From: Billgrantia zhangzhouensis
GTDB taxonomy: Bacteria > Pseudomonadota > Gammaproteobacteria > Pseudomonadales > Halomonadaceae
Reading direction: 5' to 3'
Assembly: GCF_021404465.1 (NCBI RefSeq)
Contig: NZ_JABFTT010000001.1
Span: forward strand, 1 to 64,000
DNA length: 64,000 nucleotides
This document shows, in pieces, positions 1 through 9,300 of this stretch. The notes under the pieces are model-generated. The model ran no database searches. It saw only the letters and a program-made list of their open reading frames with translations, and was not told the origin of the DNA. Made by a program: the position numbers and the translations under genes. Numbering within the stretch: position 1 is the first letter of the stretch; each line of letters opens with the position of its first letter.

Positions 1-739
1 GGCTGACCCGGGTGGGTTGCTGCCGGCGCCGTCCGCCCCACTGGGTCAGGGCGTCCTCGCGCTCGGTGGCGGCCTGGCGGTGGAAGCGGATGACCTGGGG
101 GGCCACCGGGGTGCAGGTGTCGACGTCGTCGGTGATCACCAGGCGGTGGCCGGCGTGGCCGTCATCGCCGTGGGTATGCTCGAAGTAGTAGAACAGCCCT
201 TCCTGTTCCATCAGCCGGTGGACGAAGTGGTAGTCGCTTTCGCGGTACTGCACGCAGTAGCTGCGCGCGGGGTAGTCCCGGCGCAGGTCGAAGCGCCAGC
301 GGGCCGCGGCGATGGCGTGTGGCTCGAAGACGGCCTCGATCACCTCGACCACGCTCTTGTCCTGGAAGATACGGCTGTCGCGGCCGAGCCGGAGCAGGGC
401 CAGCCAGGGCACCAGGGTGAGCTGGTAGTAGAACACGCCCCCGTCCTCGCCGAGCAGGGCCGCCGACTCGACCAGTCCCGACAGGGGCCGGTAGGTGCCG
501 TCGGCCTGACGCACCGCGAGGTCGGCGGGCTGGGCGATCAGCCGCTTGAGTTCGAGGTCGCCGCGCTGGGAGACGCAGTCCAGGGTGTAGGCGAAGGGGC
601 GCGAGAGGCGCTCTTCACCGACCAGGCGGTGGGGCACGAAGTCGGTGCCCGCCAGGCGCAGGGTCAACAGCCGCTCGTGCTGGGTCAGGGGGGTGTCGAA
701 GGAGGCCAGGATGTCCTCCAGCCAACGGGGGTCCGCCAT
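1..739 (-). CDS. vgrG: T6SS spike protein VgrG (TssI), N-terminal part, cut by window edge
   Basis: Reads from an ATG at 739 to the left edge with no stop, so about 246 N-terminal residues are visible. VgrG trimers form the tip that sits on the Hcp tube and carry effectors. The visible part opens MADPRWLEDILASF and contains family-typical stretches: a beta-rich start with SRPFAYTLDCVS, then the VQYRESDYHFVHRLMEQEG segment near residue 180, where VgrG and Rhs-family spikes are most conserved. The missing C-terminus would hold the gp5-like needle and any effector domain. It is the last gene seen of the T6SS operon, about 100 bp after tssA. Family assignment is firm; its cargo cannot be judged. 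Confidence 0.9.
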   Translation of the reverse strand, partial: MADPRWLEDILASFDTPLTQHERLLTLRLAGTDFVPHRLVGEERLSRPFAYTLDCVSQRGDLELKRLIAQPADLAVRQADGTYRPLSGLVESAALLGEDGGVFYYQLTLVPWLALLRLGRDSRIFQDKSVVEVIEAVFEPHAIAAARWRFDLRRDYPARSYCVQYRESDYHFVHRLMEQEGLFYYFEHTHGDDGHAGHRLVITDDVDTCTPVAPQVIRFHRQAATEREDALTQWGGRRRQQPTRVS

Positions 740-837
740 GTTCAACTCCTTCTGCGGTCGATCGCCGCCGGGGCCGGCGGGGCTTCATTGGGGGTCGGGG
801 CCGGGGCACGGGGGAAATCGGAGAGATACGACATGCG

Positions 838-1953
838 TTAGCCCTCGTCCCGACGCTGGGTGCCCAGGGTCTCGCGGATGCCGTCGATGACGTGGTCTTC
901 GCGGATCACATCGCGCAGCCACTCTTCCAGCGGCATGCGGCCCCAGCGCACGGCGCGTTCCACCAGGTAGGGCACGGGGCTGTGCGGTTCGCTGCCCTTG
1001 AAGAACTGGGCCACGCCATTGAGCATTTCGAAGGCTTCCTCGCGGCTCTGCGGCACGGTGCGCAATGCTGCCTGTGCGGAGCCGGAGGCAGCGGGCGCAG
1101 GCGACACGGTGGCGCCGGCTGGCAGGGCTTCGTCGGCGGGGTCGGACGTCTCCCGTTCGCTCTCTTCCCGATCCGGGCCGAGACTGACGCCGCGCTCGCC
1201 CAGCAACCGCTCGATCAGGCGCAGGCACTCCCCCAGCACGCTCTTGAGCTGGGTAAAGGGGGGAGCCTGGTCACCGAGGCGTTCGGTCAGGGCGCGGCCG
1301 AGGCCGTCCAGGACCTCCAGGCAGGCGGTGATCTCGCCGTGCCGGCGCAGGAAGCTCTCGCTGTCGGTCAGCACCACCGCGCGCTGGAAGATCTCGGCGT
1401 TGATCTTGCCTTCGGCCAGGGCGGCGTCCATGGCTTCCACGTCATTGCGCGCCAGGTTTTCGACCTGGCGCGATTCTTCATAACGGGCCAGGCCGTAGCC
1501 CGGGCCGTCGCCCTGGCCTTCCAACAGGGGAATGCCCCCGACCATGGCGGCCAGGGTGTCGTCCAGCCAGATCAGCCGTGCCAGACGCTCCTCCTCGCCC
1601 TCTTCCAGGGTCGGATGGAGCCCTTCCCAGTAGCGCTGGCACAGGGCCGTGATGAGTTCCAGGCCGTAGGTCATGCCGGCGAAGTCATGCCGGTGGGCCA
1701 GCCCTTCGCACAGCCACCCGGCCAGCATCAGATCCTTGCTCTGTTCGGCCAGCCCTTGCGCCGATAGGGCGATGACTTCGTTCCAGTCGGATTTCTTGAG
1801 GTCCGCCTGCCACTCGCCCTGGCTGAGATAGGCGGGGTCGGCGCGGCGCGCTTCCTTGATCTGGTCGATGAGCAGAGAAAAGCTCAGATCCTCTCCGGTA
1901 CCATGCTCGCCGATCGGTGCGAGAAGCGTGTCGCGATCCCAGTCCTCGACCAT
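838..1953 (-). CDS. tssA: T6SS cap/baseplate protein TssA
   Basis: 371 aa. TssA proteins carry an N-terminal ImpA domain and act in priming and capping of the sheath-tube polymer at the baseplate. The ImpA region is recognisable at about residues 8-130 (APIGEHGTGEDLSFS near the start, then LAGWLCEGLAHRHDFAG and YWEGLHP). The C-terminal third contains a proline/alanine-rich linker near residues 265-295 followed by a short helical domain (PVPYLVERAVRWGRMPLEEW), a common end in shorter TssA proteins. The ATG is preceded by AGGAAAGGGG. It lies between hcp and vgrG, separated from hcp by a strong stem-loop. Subclass is not resolved. Confidence 0.93.
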   Translation of the reverse strand: MVEDWDRDTLLAPIGEHGTGEDLSFSLLIDQIKEARRADPAYLSQGEWQADLKKSDWNEVIALSAQGLAEQSKDLMLAGWLCEGLAHRHDFAGMTYGLELITALCQRYWEGLHPTLEEGEEERLARLIWLDDTLAAMVGGIPLLEGQGDGPGYGLARYEESRQVENLARNDVEAMDAALAEGKINAEIFQRAVVLTDSESFLRRHGEITACLEVLDGLGRALTERLGDQAPPFTQLKSVLGECLRLIERLLGERGVSLGPDREESERETSDPADEALPAGATVSPAPAASGSAQAALRTVPQSREEAFEMLNGVAQFFKGSEPHSPVPYLVERAVRWGRMPLEEWLRDVIREDHVIDGIRETLGTQRRDEG

Positions 1954-2055
1954 CGTGTTTCCCCTTTCCTATGCCATTGCGTGTTCGATTGCCATGCAGC
2001 AAACGCCTGGAAGAACCCGGCCAGGGCCAGGCTCTCCCGGACATTCGCCGGGAAA

Positions 2056-2080
2056 GGCCATGGGGAGGGTCCCCATGGCC
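2056..2080 (-). terminator. strong stem-loop downstream of hcp
   Basis: Two perfect 11-nt arms (2056-2066 and 2070-2080, GGCCATGGGGA and its complement) enclose a 3-nt loop. Read on the minus strand, this lies about 50 nt after the hcp stop and is followed by TTTCCC. The U-tract is short, so it may be a partial terminator or an mRNA 3'-end stabiliser that lets hcp accumulate above tssA and vgrG. Confidence 0.6.
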
Positions 2081-2130
2081 ATGCACACTAAGAAAGCTCT
2101 GCCATTATTCAGCGCTTCCTTAACCGGCGT

Positions 2131-2655
2131 TTAGGAATAAACGCGGTTGCGCGTGCGGTCCCAGCCACCGGCGATGTTGCCGCCGCCCTGGCCGTCCTGG
2201 CGCTTCTGCTGGGTGTAGGTCACCTTGATACGCGCGAAGTTGAACTTGATCTCCTCGGAGGGCAGATCGTGCGCGTCCTGCTCGGTACCGGACTGGGAGA
2301 GGCTCGACATGCCTTCCATCTCGGTGGAGGAGACGATGACTTCTTCCATCTTCACTTCGAGGTAGCGCACCTGTTCGCCACCGGCGCGGTGAACCTGCAG
2401 GGTGACCTCCTTGATGTGCTGGCCACGGCAGCAGGCCTCGAACAGCTTCGGAGAAGCCTTGTCGATGAACTTCCTGACGGAAAACTCGCTGAGGTTGACG
2501 CGCTCGGCAGAGGCGCCACCGGCGGAGCTGGCCGTCGCGGAAGTGGCTTGGCTGGCACCGAAATCGAAGCTCAGCAGCTCGATCCAGTCCGTGTGGTTGG
2601 CGTCCAGGCTTTCACCCGGAATGCCATCGATCTTGAGATACGCATCAAATGCCAT
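2131..2655 (-). CDS. hcp: T6SS inner-tube protein Hcp (TssD)
   Basis: 174 aa. Hcp hexamers stack to form the tube expelled by T6SS contraction. It begins MAFDAYLKIDGIPGES, the standard Hcp1-type opening, and has the conserved FSVRKFIDKASPKLFEACC and EVKMEEVIVSS stretches. The C-terminus (DRTRNRVYS) is as expected. Length matches the family. The ATG follows AAGGGAAG. It has its own 266-bp upstream spacer and a strong hairpin after it, consistent with separate, high-level expression within the T6SS locus. Confidence 0.96.
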   Translation of the reverse strand: MAFDAYLKIDGIPGESLDANHTDWIELLSFDFGASQATSATASSAGGASAERVNLSEFSVRKFIDKASPKLFEACCRGQHIKEVTLQVHRAGGEQVRYLEVKMEEVIVSSTEMEGMSSLSQSGTEQDAHDLPSEEIKFNFARIKVTYTQQKRQDGQGGGNIAGGWDRTRNRVYS

Positions 2656-2680
2656 GATAGAACTTCCCTTTGCTTGCTAT

Positions 2681-2715
2681 GGTTGAACATCAACCTCGTG
2701 ACAAGGGGTTGATGT
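2681..2715. promoter_or_regulatory. nested inverted repeats just upstream of hcp
   Basis: GGTTGA-aca-TCAACC (2681-2695) overlaps a second, perfect 9-nt inverted repeat ACATCAACC / GGTTGATGT (2687-2695 and 2707-2715). Three copies of the GGTTGA half-site therefore lie 26-60 nt upstream of the hcp start codon. This could be a regulator site or a 5'-leader hairpin in the hcp mRNA. No promoter hexamers are clear. The rest of the 2656-2921 spacer is GC-rich and shows nothing else convincing. Confidence 0.4.
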
Positions 2716-2921
2716 GCTTGGCCCGGGAGAGAAGGCGATTCCACTCCACGACTCGCCCGGGCCCTTTTTCAGGCACGCTACCGCCAGGAGGCATCTGGTG
2801 CCCCCAACGCGGTCCTGCCTGTGGCGCCAGCCGCTTCGGCGAAGCGACCGGCCACCTCCCTGGGGGCGCCACGAGCCCTCCCGCGGCTTTCCCCCCGGCG
2901 CCAGAGGCGCCCGTCCATGCG

Positions 2922-5387
2922 CTAGTTCAGCGCGCGGACTTCTATCTCCACCCGCCGATTCGGCGCCAGACAGCGAATCCGTTCGTCACGGCCCAGGGCG
3001 CTGTCGCACTCCACCAGGGGACGCTCGCTGCCGGCCCCCACGGCCTCGATCAGTTCCGGAGCCATGCCACGGCCGATCAGGTAGGTCCGTACCGTTTCCG
3101 CCCGTTCCAGCGAGAGCCGCTGGTTGGCCGTGGCCGAGCCGATCGGGTCGGCATGCCCGGTGACGGTGATGCGTCCGATATCGGCGGTGTTGGCCAGACG
3201 CTCGGCGATCCGGTTGAGCTGGTGCTGGCCGGCCCCTTGCAGACCGGCCAGATCGCCACGCCCGAAGGCGAACAGGGCGTCGGCCTCCAGGGTGATGGTC
3301 TCCAGGGTCCGGAAGGAGCGGTTCTGCAGGCTCTCGATATAGTTGCGGCTCGACGAGATCAAAAAGGCGTTGTCGTCGATGCGCGGCACGTCCGCGGCGT
3401 GAATCTGGTCGGCGTAGAAGTCGATCTGGCGGCTGGCGTAGCCGAGGTCGCGGGAGTCCCGCTCGCCCCGCCGGGCCGCCACGATGGCCGGGTACCAGTA
3501 GTCCGGCAGCCGCTGGCGCAGGAATTCGCCGTCGACCCGCTCCCGGGGCGTGCGCGACAGTTCGAGATAGGTGCCAAGCGTGGCGTTGCCGAAATCGGCC
3601 AGGGCCTGGGGTGAGTTGTCCTGGGGACGAGCGTGGGATTCGACGTTGTCGATTTCGATGACGCTGAGGCGACCGCCGTCTCCCGGGCGATACACGGGAA
3701 TGGTCGGCAGCACGAACAGCGCCTGGCTGAGGTTGTCCGCCACCGGGGCGAGCATGTCATGCTCCAGCCGCCCGAAGTAGGTTTCACGCAGCGCAGGCTC
3801 CAGCGCCCGGCCCCGGTAGAGGCCGAAGCGCAGCGACCAGGGCACTCCCTGGGCGTGGCGGTCGGCGTAGTTGTGCGACACGTCGCGCAGGGTGTCCAGG
3901 GTCTCCCAGTGGGTATAGCTGTCGGGCCGCTGGGCATCCGCTTCCTGCGCCTGGACCAGCCGCTCGTCGATCCCGTCGAGTTCCCGGGCGTTGTTGTGGA
4001 AGGATACGCCCCAGGCGGCGCACAGCAGCGCGGCCACCGAGAGCGCCGCCCAGCACCAGCGCAGTTGGCGGCGGCGCACGAGGTTGGGCCCGCTGTACAG
4101 GCCCACCAGATGCTGGTCGGGCAGGATGACCCGGGAGAACAGCCCGGTCACGAACAGGCTCTTGCCATCCTGGTGGGCGTCAAGCCCGCGCCCGCCGGAA
4201 AGCCCGAAGCGGCGCTGGATCGTGCCCGCATATTCCCCCTGGGCGGGCTGGCCGTCCGCCAGGGCGCTGGTGAAGTAGAAGCCACGCAGCAGCGGGGACG
4301 ATTGGTAGGGATTGGCCTGCAACAGCGAGCCGACGAAGCCGGAGAGAAGCGGGGAAAGCGCCTGCAGTTCCAGCGGGAACTCCAGCGCCGCCGGCGCTTC
4401 GCGGGTGCGGACCACGTCGCCTTCGATCAGCCGCTGCTCGCCGATGGCGCGGCAGCGCGCCACCAAGCGTGACAGGGCGCCGGAGAAGCGCGCTTTCCAG
4501 TCAGTCGTGGCGAAGTCCTGGTGCGGGAACGTCATGCCCAGGACCTCGTCGCGCTGGGCCGGGTCCAGTTGGGCGTGGAACTGCCGGAAGCCGGGAATCA
4601 GGTCGCTCTTGGTGAAGACCAGGTAGATCGGCAGTGCCATGCCCAGCAGTTCATGCGTTTCCTGAAGACGCTCGCGCAGGCGGCGGGCCAGGGCGTCACG
4701 CTCCGCGGCATCGCTGCCGATCAATTCATCGGCGCTCACCACCACGATCAGGCCGTTGAGCGGGCGGCGCGGACGATGACGCTGGAGCAGTTCCAGGAAG
4801 GCGCGCCACTTGCCCACTTCTTCATGGTCGCTGACATAGCGTCCGGCGGTGTCCAGCAACACCGCTTCGCTGCTGAAGAACCAGTCGCAGTGGCGCGTGC
4901 CGCCGACCCCGGCGACCCGGGCGCTTTCACGGTCGGCGAAGGGAAAGTCGAGCCCCGAGCGATACACCAGGGTGCTCTTGCCCACCGCTGGCTGGCCGAT
5001 GACCAGATACCATGGCAGGCGGTAGAGCAGGTCTTGCCGGCGCCCCTTGCCGCCACGTCCTTTTTTCATGCGCTCCAGCGCATTGAGCAGCCGCTCGCGC
5101 AGCAGGCTGACTTCCTCGCGATCTTCCGGAGCGGCACCGAGCACGGCATCGTCGGCGCTCTGGATCAGCAGCGCTTCGACATCGTGCTTCTCTCCCGCTC
5201 CCCGGTGGTGCAGCAGCAGGTAGAGCGCCGAGCTCACCAGAAAGACCAGGATGCCCACCAGCAGGCTGTCCAGGGCCGAGAAGCCCCACCATACCCCCAG
5301 CCCCCAGATCACGAAGATCAGCAGGAAGAGGACGGTCAGCATCGCGTAAGGGCGATGTTTCACGAAGGTGTATTTCAATCGGTTCAT
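2922..5387 (-). CDS. short TssM-like (IcmF N-terminal) protein fused to a C-terminal OmpA peptidoglycan-binding domain
   Basis: 821 aa. Residues 15-60 form two membrane segments. A cytoplasmic NTPase-like region follows with Walker A GQPAVGKS (131-138), a Walker B-like VLLDTAGRYVS and VFTKSDLIPGF. A third membrane segment lies near residue 440 (CWAALSVAALLCAAWGV). The periplasmic part lacks the long TssM C-terminal half. The last 130 residues are an OmpA_C domain (TVTGHADPIGSATANQRL, then NRRVEIEV). TssM proper is encoded separately at 6396-10334 and TssL here has no peptidoglycan-binding domain, so this protein may anchor the membrane complex to the wall. Its ATG directly follows the tagF stop. 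Domain calls are firm; the role is inference. Confidence 0.85.
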   Translation of the reverse strand: MNRLKYTFVKHRPYAMLTVLFLLIFVIWGLGVWWGFSALDSLLVGILVFLVSSALYLLLHHRGAGEKHDVEALLIQSADDAVLGAAPEDREEVSLLRERLLNALERMKKGRGGKGRRQDLLYRLPWYLVIGQPAVGKSTLVYRSGLDFPFADRESARVAGVGGTRHCDWFFSSEAVLLDTAGRYVSDHEEVGKWRAFLELLQRHRPRRPLNGLIVVVSADELIGSDAAERDALARRLRERLQETHELLGMALPIYLVFTKSDLIPGFRQFHAQLDPAQRDEVLGMTFPHQDFATTDWKARFSGALSRLVARCRAIGEQRLIEGDVVRTREAPAALEFPLELQALSPLLSGFVGSLLQANPYQSSPLLRGFYFTSALADGQPAQGEYAGTIQRRFGLSGGRGLDAHQDGKSLFVTGLFSRVILPDQHLVGLYSGPNLVRRRQLRWCWAALSVAALLCAAWGVSFHNNARELDGIDERLVQAQEADAQRPDSYTHWETLDTLRDVSHNYADRHAQGVPWSLRFGLYRGRALEPALRETYFGRLEHDMLAPVADNLSQALFVLPTIPVYRPGDGGRLSVIEIDNVESHARPQDNSPQALADFGNATLGTYLELSRTPRERVDGEFLRQRLPDYWYPAIVAARRGERDSRDLGYASRQIDFYADQIHAADVPRIDDNAFLISSSRNYIESLQNRSFRTLETITLEADALFAFGRGDLAGLQGAGQHQLNRIAERLANTADIGRITVTGHADPIGSATANQRLSLERAETVRTYLIGRGMAPELIEAVGAGSERPLVECDSALGRDERIRCLAPNRRVEIEVRALN

Positions 5388-6338
5388 CTACGCGAGCCCA
5401 TCCATTCGGTCGTACTTTCCCCTCTCGTTCCCTTCGCCGGGAAAGCGCGTGATATAGGTCCCTATGTCGAGTTCCGCGGCGGGCGGCCTGATATGAGCCC
5501 ATTGAGAATCGAACTGTTCGAATGCCTCCAGCACATCGCAGCGCGCCTCCTTCGGCGCCAGCCCCGCCAAGAGCCGAAAGAGCGCCTGTTCCGCTTGCGC
5601 AAAGCGCCACAGTTGGGGGCGCATGAAGTCATCCACGAGCAGGCTCGCCTTGGCTTGCGTTCGGCCATCGCGATCCAGCCAGTGCAGCCACAGGTCCGCC
5701 GCGGGGCGCTTGAGGGCACGCTCGGCGGGCAGCGGCATTACGGCGGGCAGCGTGTCGCCGCGCTGGAGGCGCTGCCGCAGCCCTTGCATGCGCAGGGCAA
5801 AGGCGTTGGCGATGAACTCGGGAAAACCCGGCGCCAGGGCCTGCGACAGGTCCAGGTAGCGCACGTCGTCCAGAAAACGCCGCAGCAGGCGCTGGTGAAG
5901 TCTTAGGTCGACCTCCCCCAGCCCGCGCAACGCCTCGATGGCGTGATGCAGGTCGTGCACCGTGGCGTCGCCGTGCACCGTGCGTTGCAGCAGGCCGCGC
6001 AATTGGCCCGCGAAGGTCTCGCTCAGGGTGTGCACGCCGATGCTGCCTTCGATGCCCGGCGCAACGCTCAGGCGCTGGAAGACCAGCAGTGGATAGCGCC
6101 GTCCGCTGGCATCGCAGGAGCTTTGCATTCCCCCCAGCAGCCACTGGCCATTGCTGGCACGGAAGTGAAAGAAGCAGGTCGGCAAGGCATCGAAGCGCTG
6201 CTGCCAGTCGGTATCGCGCTCGGCCATCCAGGCCAGTGCGCTCTGCAGCCAGCCGTCTAGCTCACGCACGTCCTTGTAGGCGGCGTTGTGCGCCACGAAA
6301 TCGGCACTTCCCGGCACCTTGCCGAAATATCCGATCAT
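5388..6338 (-). CDS. tagF: T6SS-associated protein TagF (ImpM)
   Basis: 316 aa. It starts MIGYFGKVPGSADFV, the signature opening of the ImpM/TagF family, followed by FFHFRASNGQWLLGGMQSS and a conserved RRYPLLVFQ. In Pseudomonas aeruginosa TagF is a post-translational repressor of T6SS that acts independently of the PpkA/PppA phosphorylation switch but through Fha. No Fha, PpkA or PppA gene is in this window, so they lie outside or are absent. The ATG follows GAGGGAGG. It is transcribed between tssM (58-bp gap) and the OmpA-tailed TssM-like gene, whose start abuts its stop. Confidence 0.92.
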   Translation of the reverse strand: MIGYFGKVPGSADFVAHNAAYKDVRELDGWLQSALAWMAERDTDWQQRFDALPTCFFHFRASNGQWLLGGMQSSCDASGRRYPLLVFQRLSVAPGIEGSIGVHTLSETFAGQLRGLLQRTVHGDATVHDLHHAIEALRGLGEVDLRLHQRLLRRFLDDVRYLDLSQALAPGFPEFIANAFALRMQGLRQRLQRGDTLPAVMPLPAERALKRPAADLWLHWLDRDGRTQAKASLLVDDFMRPQLWRFAQAEQALFRLLAGLAPKEARCDVLEAFEQFDSQWAHIRPPAAELDIGTYITRFPGEGNERGKYDRMDGLA

Positions 6339-6395
6339 GAAGCGGCCTCCCTCTCCTCACCGTGGCAAAAGCCCATGCGCAGCTCCTTCATTGCC

Positions 6396-9300
6396 TCAAT
6401 GGGCCTCCACCGTTGGTATGCGAAGACTTCGCACCTGCTCGAGGTCGGTCAGCTTGACGCCGCCGAAATTGCGCACGACGATGCTGACCGGCCCCACGCT
6501 GGTGTACCAGGACAGGCGCTGGCGAACGCCGTCCAGGTCGGTGACTTGGGCGGAATCCACCAGCCGCAACAGCCCCCAACGCGACGGGTAATCGAAAACC
6601 GTGACCCGCTGGCCGCCATGGGTGACGACATCGAGACGCGCCCCGGCCTGGCGCGTATCTCCCGGCCAGGTGAAGCGCTGCCACGATTGCGGCCCCATGC
6701 GGTATACCTGCTCCTGGCCGTCCAGCATCAGGCGGATGGAGGTCAGGTTGGCAGACGGCTCGATCATGATTTCGAAGCCGTTCTCGATGTCGGCCAGGCT
6801 CTCGAGTACCCGCCCGACACGGGTCCCCTGGCTAATGGTGGAGGTGATGCGGGGATCGACCAGCGGCTCGCCATCACCGTTGAAGGCTTCGCCCAGGCTG
6901 CCCACTTCGTTCCGCTCGAAGTCGGTCAGGAGGCCGGTCTGGGGATCGACGAACAACCGCAGGTCGCGAACCGAAGCCTCGTTGCTGGATTCGCTCACCG
7001 GGAAGCGCCCCCCTACCATGCTGTTCCACGGAGTAGCGACCTGATCCCCCCAGGCGGCGGCCAGCTGACCGGCGATCGGGCTGTCCAGACTGGTCACGGC
7101 GAACTCCACCGGGTCGCGGAACAGGCGTTGCAGCGACTGCACCAGTTCGTCCCGGGAAGTGTCGATATTGGCCGCCACGTAATTGTGCAGCGCGGTGATT
7201 TCGTTGGGGCGTCCCTCCACGACGTCTTCCATCAGCTGCTTGGTGCGCTTGCCCACATCGCCACGCTCCAGGCGGTCGAAGCGAACCTTGAGCTGGCGCA
7301 GCAGCAGCAGATAGCGGTCCAGCCGGGAGGTATCGCCCTCGGCCTCGATGTCCGCGGAGAACAGCTGCCCCACGGGCTCGAAGTGGTTGGCCAGGATGCC
7401 ATCGTGAATGGTTGGCATCTCGACCAGCGCCAGTGCCCGTTCACCGGCCTGACCGGCTTCACCGCCCAGCCATTCCCAGGCGTTTTGCCACCAGTTGCGC
7501 CCTTCGCCCTCTTCGTCCGCTTCGCCGCCGTTCTCCTCGGCCCGCCGCTGGCTGGCGTCCGGGTGGTCCCAGCGGGTGTTGGCGTCGACCTCTTGCAGCA
7601 GCACTTTGATCGGTGAGCGCTGGTAGTCGCTGAGTTGGGTGAGATGCTGCCGTGAATCGTCCAGTCCCGCGAAGCGGCGCACACCGACATCGGCCAGGAA
7701 GCGCTCCCAGGCGAAGATGTATTCGAGCTTGTAGCGCGCCAGTACCTCCTGGGCGAACTGGGCCTTGCCCTGCACTTCGTCCACCTCGGACTCTCCCTCC
7801 AGCACCCAGTCGCGCTCCACCTGCAGATCCGAGGCCAGGGTTTTGAGCAATTCCGGGAGCACGAACTCCTGCCAGACCCGCTGGGTAAAGAAGGCGGGCA
7901 CGGCCTCGCCGGCGTACATCAGCGAACGGCTGGATTCGGGCAGGATGTCCGCCAGGGTGAGCGCCGGGTAGTTCGCTTCCGCGGCCAGGCGCAGCCGCAG
8001 GTATTCACGCGCCGCCGGCGAGGTCTCGACCAGGAAGGCCTGGAGATCGGCACGCGCCTGGGCGATCAGGTGCTCGTCGCGCTCCACGGCCGGTGCCCGC
8101 CCCGCTTCGAGATAAGCGGCGTAAAGGGCGACGTGGTCGCGAATCTGGCGCTCATGGCCCTGTGACCCGGCGGCGCTCCGCCAGGCGCGGGGCAGCGCCT
8201 CCCGCACGAACTCCACTTCCGGGTGGGCCTGGGGGTCGGTGAGAATCAGGTAGAGCTTCAAGGCGTCATAGGCTTCGACCAGTTGCGCCACCTGTGCCGG
8301 CTCGAGGCGGTTGAGAGCCGCCTCGGAGAAGGCGGGCCCGTCCTCTATCGCCGACAGGCCCGCTTGCCCGCCCTCTTCGCTCCCACGCAAGCTGTCACTC
8401 CAGGCATCGCGAGCGCCTTGTCGAAGTGCGTCCCGGGCGTTGCCACGAGCTCCCCAGTAGGCATCCCTGACCCCACCGGCCAGGCGGTAATCCGCCTCGC
8501 CACGTACCCGGCTCGCCAGGTCGCCGGGGGAGCGGGGCACGCTGCCCAGGGTCGGCCTCGAGGTCAACCGCTCCTGCATGCGTTCACCGGTGTCGCTCAG
8601 CAGCCCACTTCCTCGCCCGAAGGCATCGCCGGGACCGGGCTCGTCCTCGGCGTAGGCGCCGGGAGAGGTGTCGAGCCGGGTTTCCAGCCCCAGCGATGCC
8701 GCCAGATCGCCCACGGCTACCAGTTGATCGGCCAGCCCCGCGGCCACCGGTGAGAGCACCTGACGCTCGAGCGCCGCGAACCAGGCCTCTTCGAGGCCCG
8801 GCAGCAGCCTCCTGCCTATGCCGAGCCCGGCGTTCTCCCAGAAGGGCGCCCCGTTGCGAACCTCGCCCTGAAAGCGCTCCAGTTCGCCGCGCAGGATATC
8901 GAGCCGGTCGCCGTCACGGGCCTGCTCCGCCGTGTCGAGCCGCTGCTCGAGGGCGAGCAGCGATTCATGATTGTGCCAGTAGGCATGGCCCAGCACGCCC
9001 AGTCCTCCAAGGCCGGCCAGACCGGCCATGGCGATCAGCCAGGGCTTGAGTGCCTGACGCCGGCCGTGGCGGGAGTAGTGCTGGACCAGGTTGCGATCGG
9101 GAATCAAGACATCGCGAAACAGCCCCTGGATGAAATAGCTACGTTCGCCGCGATGCGTGGCGCGATCTTCCGCCGGCGCTTCGCCGGTCAGGGCGAAGGT
9201 GTCTTTCACCTGATCGTCGAGGATCGGCTGCAACCCCTCGCCACGCTGCAGGGCGCTGGTGAAATAGAGCCCCCGGGCCAGCGGGGCGCTGTCGGGGTTG

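Noticed and set aside
2717-2774. GGCCCGGG...CCCGGGCC hairpin with CTTTTT read as a terminator
   Set aside because: The T-run follows on the plus strand, where no gene is being transcribed, and the loop is long; it was not listed as a terminator for the minus-strand operon.
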